Source: Streptomyces sp. NBC_00704
GTDB lineage: Bacteria; Actinomycetota; Actinomycetes; Streptomycetales; Streptomycetaceae
Direction: 5' to 3'
NCBI RefSeq assembly: GCF_036226605.1
Contig: NZ_CP109000.1
Span: forward strand, 4,088,501 to 4,152,500
DNA length: 64,000 nt
The position numbers and the translations under genes are program-made. This document shows positions 60,129-64,000 of this stretch, piece after piece. Below the pieces are notes generated by a model, which was not told the DNA's origin, did not search any database, and saw only the letters and a program-made list of their open reading frames with translations. The first letter of the stretch is position 1. Each line of letters starts with the position of its first letter.

Positions 60129-60647
60129 CTACTTCCGAAGCTCGATGACGGTCTTGCCGATACGGATCGGCGCACCCAGCGGGATCGGTGTGGGAGTCGT
60201 CAGTCGCGATCGGTCGAGATAGGTGCCGTTGGTGGAGCCCAGGTCCTCGACGATCCACTGGCCGTCGCGGTCCGGGTAGATCCTGGCATGGCGGCTGGAG
60301 GCGTAGTCGTCGTCCAGCACGATCGTGCTGTCGTGCGCCCGGCCCAGGGTGATGGTCTGGCCCTGGAGTGCGACGGTCGTGCCGGTGAGGGTGCCCTCGG
60401 ACACCACCAGTTTCGTCGGTGCGTTGCGGCGCGTGCGGCCGGCGGCGGCCGGCTGCTGGCGCTGCTGCGGGGGCGCCTGCTGGCGCTGGGCCTGTTGCTG
60501 GGCCCGTCCCGCCTCTCGGCGCGCGCCGCGCTGGGTGACACGCGTACCGAAGAGGTCGCTGCGGATGACCTGCACGGCCACGATCACGAACAGCCACAGT
60601 ACGGCCAGGAAACCCAGCCGCATGACCGTGAGGGTCAGCTCTGACAT
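60129..60647 (-). CDS. fhaB: FHA-domain protein FhaB
   Basis: A 172-residue protein with an N-terminal transmembrane helix (LGFLAVLWLFVIVAVQVI), a Gln/Arg/Pro-rich linker and a C-terminal FHA domain (about 78-172) that shows GRAHDSTIVLDDDYASSRHA and EDLGSTNGTYLD, the phosphothreonine-binding residues. It is the counterpart of mycobacterial FhaB/FipA, which links PknB signalling to division. It starts at an ATG 10 bp after fhaA. Confidence 0.94.
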   Translation of the reverse strand: MSELTLTVMRLGFLAVLWLFVIVAVQVIRSDLFGTRVTQRGARREAGRAQQQAQRQQAPPQQRQQPAAAGRTRRNAPTKLVVSEGTLTGTTVALQGQTITLGRAHDSTIVLDDDYASSRHARIYPDRDGQWIVEDLGSTNGTYLDRSRLTTPTPIPLGAPIRIGKTVIELRK

Positions 60648-60657
60648 TGCCCCCGCT

Positions 60658-61530
60658 TCACCCTTCGGCTTGCCGGTAAATGATGGTGGTGCTGCCCACG
60701 ACGATCCGCGAGCCGTCGCGGAGCGTAGCGCGGGTGGTGTGCTGCCCGTCCACCACGATGCCGTTGGTGGAGCCGAGATCCTGGATCGTCGAGGGCGAAC
60801 CGGTCCGGATCTCGCAGTGCCGGCGGGAGACGCCGGGGTCGTCGATCCGCACGTCGGCCTCGGTGCTGCGGCCCAGCACGAGTGTCGCGCGGGAGATCTG
60901 GTGGCGGGTGCCGTTGATCTCGATCCAGTGGCGGGTGCGGGACCCGGGCTGTGGGGCTCCGGCGAGTCCGGCGCCCGCTCCGGGGCGCTGGGCGCCGGGG
61001 GCGGGCGGGTAGCCGTAGCCGCCGGGCCGGGCGCCGGGGGCGCCGGGCGGCGGGGCGGACGGCATGGGCGGAGCGGCTGCCGGGCCGGCGCCGGGGTAGG
61101 CGGCGCCGCCGGGGCGCGGCCGGCCGGCGGCGGGTGCGTCGTCCGCCTGGCTGGTGGAGGAGGCGAGGGTGCGGCTGCGCACCCGGTAGAGGCCGGTGTC
61201 GAGGTCGTCGGCCTTCTCCAGGTGGACCCTGATCGGTCCCATGAAGGTGTAGCGCTGCTGCTTGGCGTAGTCGCGCACCATGCCGGCCAGTTCGTCGCCG
61301 AGCTGGCCGGAGTAGGGGCTGAGGCGCTCGTAGTCGGGCGTGCTCAGTTCCACGATGAAGTCGTTGGGGACGACCGTGCGGTCGCGGTTCCAGATGGTGG
61401 CGTTGTTGTCGCACTCGCGCTGGAGCGCGCCGGCGATCTCCACGGGCTGGACCTCGGACTTGAAGACCTTGGCGAAGGTGCCGTTGACCAGACCCTCGAG
61501 ACGCTGCTCGAACTTCTTCAGGACTCCCAT
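60658..61530 (-). CDS. fhaA: FHA-domain protein FhaA (DUF3662)
   Basis: A 290-residue cytoplasmic protein. The N-terminal DUF3662 domain (about 1-125) begins GVLKKFEQRLEGLVNGTFAKVFKSE. A Gly/Pro/Ala-rich linker and a C-terminal FHA domain (about 200-290) follow, with LGRSTEADVRIDDPGVSRRH and DLGSTNGIVVDG. In mycobacteria FhaA binds the phosphorylated pseudokinase part of MviN and dampens peptidoglycan synthesis; the partner here would be the pseudokinase at 11433. First gene of the operon that ends with pknB. Confidence 0.94.
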   Translation of the reverse strand: MGVLKKFEQRLEGLVNGTFAKVFKSEVQPVEIAGALQRECDNNATIWNRDRTVVPNDFIVELSTPDYERLSPYSGQLGDELAGMVRDYAKQQRYTFMGPIRVHLEKADDLDTGLYRVRSRTLASSTSQADDAPAAGRPRPGGAAYPGAGPAAAPPMPSAPPPGAPGARPGGYGYPPAPGAQRPGAGAGLAGAPQPGSRTRHWIEINGTRHQISRATLVLGRSTEADVRIDDPGVSRRHCEIRTGSPSTIQDLGSTNGIVVDGQHTTRATLRDGSRIVVGSTTIIYRQAEG

Positions 61531-61953
61531 GGGGCACCTCCTCCGTAGTGGCTGCCGTCCCGAACCGTGCTGCTTACCTGGTACTGCTTACTGATCGTAT
61601 CCACGCGCGGGTGAATCGGCTGGTTCCCCCTGTCGGCCCCGTCGACGGGTGTCGACGCCCTCTCGCCCACCTGCTTCTCCCACTCACTGCTGCCCAGGAT
61701 CGTAGAGGCGGCCATGGACCAGTGTCCCGCACCTGACTGTGCTCCTCGTCCGGCTCCCGGGGAGACGGCCGCCATAGGTACGAGGTTGATACGTGAACCA
61801 GTCAGGGCCGAGACGTACGGGGCCGTGGACGGGTCCCCACCTGCTCCCTGCCCGCCGAAAAGGGATGTGAACGCACCCTGGACCGCGTGCTAATGTTCTG
61901 CGTGTCGGAAGGCGGCAGGCCGAAAAGCCCACAAGCCCGAGGACACACCCAAT
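61531..61953. promoter_or_regulatory. fhaA operon promoter region
   Basis: 423 bp with no supported gene. A less GC-rich part (about 61555-61620) directly upstream of fhaA probably carries the operon promoter. The stretch before tRNA-Leu contains TGCTAATGTTCTG near 61890, a possible tRNA promoter. I see no strong hairpin. Confidence 0.4.
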
Positions 61954-62040
61954 GCGCGGGTGGCGGAATAGGCAGACGCGCTGGATTCAGGTTCCAGTGC
62001 CCGAAAGGGCGTGGGGGTTCAACTCCCCCCTCGCGCACCA
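61954..62040 (+). tRNA. tRNA-Leu (CAG)
   Basis: An 87-nt class II tRNA including an encoded 3' CCA. The acceptor stem GCGCGGG pairs with CTCGCGC (one G-T), the anticodon CAG sits in GATTCAGGTT, the long variable arm is TGCCCGAAAGGGCG, and the T-arm is GGGTTCAACTCCC. It is the only one of the three tRNAs here with CCA in the DNA. Confidence 0.97.
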
Positions 62041-62043
62041 GCT

Positions 62044-62078
62044 GAAAGCCCCGTAGGTCTCGGACCTACGGGGCTTTC
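62044..62078 (+). terminator. Terminator of tRNA-Leu
   Basis: A perfect 16-bp stem (GAAAGCCCCGTAGGTC arm) with a TCG loop, 3 bp after the tRNA. Confidence 0.9.
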
Positions 62079-62448
62079 GCATGTCCAGGCGCTTTTGGAC
62101 CGCGGGGCTTTTCGCCCGTCCGGAGCGGGCGAGCGCGGGGAGAGCGGCGAGAGCGGCGTGAGCGGCGCGGTGGCTGGGTGAGCGCGGGGAGGGCGGCGCG
62201 GTGGGCGAGTGCGGGTTGGTACAGGCCATGGTCGCTCACCGTGTGTGAGGAACATCTCAGCGTTGTGGCCGGTGGGGGCGCGGGTGGGGAAGCGGCCGTG
62301 TTTCACGTGAAACATCCCGCTTGGGGCGACCTGGAGGGGGTCGATCCCGCGGGGGTCTGACGGGTCTGTGCCTGCGGCTGTACGGTCTGCCCACGAGTTG
62401 ATGTTCGGCTCGCCGGGCGGCGGGCGTACGTGTGCGGGGGAGGCGGTC
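62079..62448. other. Intergenic region with repeats and parS site 8
   Basis: 370 bp with no supported gene. The first half has imperfect repeats of GAGCGCGGGGAG and AGCGGCG units; the second half holds parS at 62300 and leads into the DUF2252 ribosome site. Confidence 0.5.
62300..62313. promoter_or_regulatory. parS: parS site 8
   Basis: A perfect GTTTCACGTGAAAC, the only perfect site on the right side of oriC within this window. Confidence 0.95.
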
Positions 62449-63915
62449 ATGGCGACCGAGGCCGAGGGTCCGGCTGCGGGTGCGGGAACGGGTGAGGCGC
62501 GCAGGCTGCCCCGGGTGCGGGGGTTCGCCGAGTGGCCCGCCGGGCGTCGCGACGGCGCGGGAACGGACGGGGCTCCCGTGTCGCCCAAGGCGGTGGGCCG
62601 GGGGCTGCGGGACAGGGTGCCGCGGTCGGCACACGCCGGACTCGTCCTGGACACCTCCCGGCCGGACGCGGTGGCGGCGGTCGAGGAGTCCGGCCGGGGC
62701 CGGATCCCGCAGCTCACGCCGATAAGGGTCGGCCGGATGGCCGCGACCCCGTTCGCCTTCCTGCGCGGCTCCGCCGGTCTCATGGCCCACGACCTCGCCC
62801 GCACCCCCATGACCGCCGTGCGCGCCCAGATCTGCGGGGATGCCCACGCCGCCAACTTCGGCCTGTACGGCGACGCCCGGGGCGGTCTGGTCATCGACCT
62901 CAACGACTTCGACGAGACGGTCGAGGGCCCCTGGGAGTGGGACCTCAAGCGGCTCGCCGCCTCCCTGGTGCTCGCGGGCCGGGAGGCCGGCGCGGACGAG
63001 GACACCTGCCGCCGGGCGGCGCACGGCGCGGCCGGCTCCTACCGGCGCACCATGCGGCTGCTGGCCAAGCTCCCGGCGCTCGACGCGTGGAACGCCATCG
63101 CCGACGAGGAGCTGGTCTCCCACGCCGACGCCCACGACCTGCTCGGCACCCTGGAACGCGTCTCGGAGAAGGCGCGGGCCAACACCAGCGGACGGTTCGC
63201 GGCCCGATCGACCGAGGCCACGCAGGACGGCGGCCGCCGCTTCGTCGACGCGGCGCCGGTGCTGCGCCGGGTCCCGGACGCGGAGGCCCACGCGGTGGCC
63301 GCGTCCCTGGAGCACTATCTGACCACCGTGTCCGAGGACCGTCATCCGCTGCTGGCCCGTCACGCGGTGCACGACGTCGCCTTCCGCATCGTCGGCACGG
63401 GCAGCGTGGGCACGCGGTCGTACGTGGTCCTGCTGCTGGACCACCGGGGCGAGCCGCTGATCCTCCAGGTCAAGGAGGCCCGTGCGTCGGCGCTGGTCCC
63501 GCACCTGGCGACCGCCGGCTTCGAGACGCCCGAGGTGGATCACGAAGGCCGCCGGGTGGTCCTGGGACAGAAGCGCATGCAGGTCGTCAGCGACGTCCTG
63601 CTGGGCTGGACGACGGTCGACGGACGCCCCTTCCAGGTACGGCAGTTCCGCAACCGCAAGGGCAGCGTCGACCCGGCCGCGCTCGCCGCCGACCAGGTCG
63701 ACGACTACGGCCGGATGACCGGCGCCCTGCTGGCCCGCGCCCACTCCCACAGCGCCGACCCGCGGCTCATCGCCGGCTACTGCGGCAAGAACGAGGAACT
63801 CGACGAGGCGATCGCCGCGTTCGCCGTGGCCTACGCCGACCGGAGCGAGGCGGACCACTCGGACCTCGTCGCGGCCGTCAGGGCCGGAAGGATCGCGGCC
63901 GAGACGGGCGTCTGA
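62449..63915 (+). CDS. DUF2252 family protein
   Basis: A 488-residue soluble protein. The DUF2252 body starts near residue 85 (RMAATPFAFLRGSAGLMAHDL) and contains the kinase-fold-like motifs CGDAHAANFGLYG and LNDFDETVEGPWEWDLKRLAASL, then QKRMQVVSDVLLGW later on. The HxxN and DFD arrangement resembles aminoglycoside phosphotransferase/kinase-like enzymes, so a small-molecule or protein kinase activity is plausible but unproven. The ATG at 62449 has GGGGGAGG 6 nt upstream. Confidence 0.85.
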   Translation: MATEAEGPAAGAGTGEARRLPRVRGFAEWPAGRRDGAGTDGAPVSPKAVGRGLRDRVPRSAHAGLVLDTSRPDAVAAVEESGRGRIPQLTPIRVGRMAATPFAFLRGSAGLMAHDLARTPMTAVRAQICGDAHAANFGLYGDARGGLVIDLNDFDETVEGPWEWDLKRLAASLVLAGREAGADEDTCRRAAHGAAGSYRRTMRLLAKLPALDAWNAIADEELVSHADAHDLLGTLERVSEKARANTSGRFAARSTEATQDGGRRFVDAAPVLRRVPDAEAHAVAASLEHYLTTVSEDRHPLLARHAVHDVAFRIVGTGSVGTRSYVVLLLDHRGEPLILQVKEARASALVPHLATAGFETPEVDHEGRRVVLGQKRMQVVSDVLLGWTTVDGRPFQVRQFRNRKGSVDPAALAADQVDDYGRMTGALLARAHSHSADPRLIAGYCGKNEELDEAIAAFAVAYADRSEADHSDLVAAVRAGRIAAETGV

Positions 63916-64000
63916 ACCACGTGGGCGTCGCGGCGTCGCGGCGTCGTGGTGTTGGGGTGTCGCGGCGTTGTGCATCGCGGCGTCCATAGGGCGGTGCTGC
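63916..64000. repeat. Short imperfect GGCGTCGC repeats at the window end
   Basis: After the DUF2252 stop the sequence repeats GGCGTCGC / GGCGTCGT / GGTGTCGC-like units about every 9 bp from 63928 on, and continues past the window. Confidence 0.5.

Noticed and set aside
1..64000. CRISPR array, insertion sequence or prophage
   Set aside because: I saw no regularly spaced repeat array, transposase, integrase or terminal inverted repeats; repeats present are short and GC-rich.

Overview
The window is the replication-origin core of a Streptomyces chromosome. The evidence is the very high third-codon-position GC, frequent GTG starts, Streptomyces-type parS sites (GTTTCACGTGAAAC), an oriC between dnaA and dnaN, and a gene order that matches the S. 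coelicolor SCO3900-SCO3843 block as I remember it. I cannot name the species.

Left arm (1-23.6 kb). A PadR-type regulator fragment, myo-inositol-phosphate synthase, an MFS transporter and an LppU/SCO3897-type membrane protein are followed by an orphan secreted protein. Then comes the block shared with mycobacteria: cca, a DUF6049 surface protein, MurJ, a membrane pseudokinase, an ECF sigma factor with its anti-sigma factor, and trxB-trxA behind a very good sigma-R promoter. After a GNAT acetyltransferase, the minus strand carries parB-parA, rsmG, jag, yidC, yidD, rnpA and rpmH.

Origin and replication genes (23.6-37.1 kb). dnaA, an oriC of about 590 bp with some twenty DnaA-box-like 9-mers, dnaN, a 6-phosphogluconate dehydrogenase, recF, a DciA-like gene, gyrB, gyrA and a DUF3566 protein all lie on the plus strand.

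Right arm (37.1-64 kb). tRNA-Ile leads into a small accessory stretch (a beta-trefoil-like protein, an unknown acidic protein and DUF6344), then a DLW-39 peptide, a surface protein, a Ser/Thr kinase, an XRE regulator with a perfect 34-bp operator-like palindrome, and tRNA-Ala. DUF5324, cyclophilin, rhomboid and crgA follow, then a chain of DUF881, three class E sortases and a pabA-type amidotransferase, and an Mrr-like nuclease. The minus-strand cell-wall operon runs fhaA-fhaB-PP2C-ftsW/rodA-pbpA-pknB. The window closes with tRNA-Leu and a DUF2252 gene.

Three themes tie the window together. (i) Replication and segregation: eight perfect parS sites, one inside a 50-bp terminator palindrome and three in coding sequence all read as VSRET; oriC; and DnaA-box groups outside oriC (in front of dnaA and parA, at 47.1-47.3 kb, and inside the nuclease gene). 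The only perfect TTGTCCACA boxes I found are outside oriC. (ii) Envelope growth and its phospho-control: MurJ, pseudokinase, FhaA, PknB, PP2C, PbpA, FtsW/RodA and CrgA. (iii) Surface display: three class E sortases.
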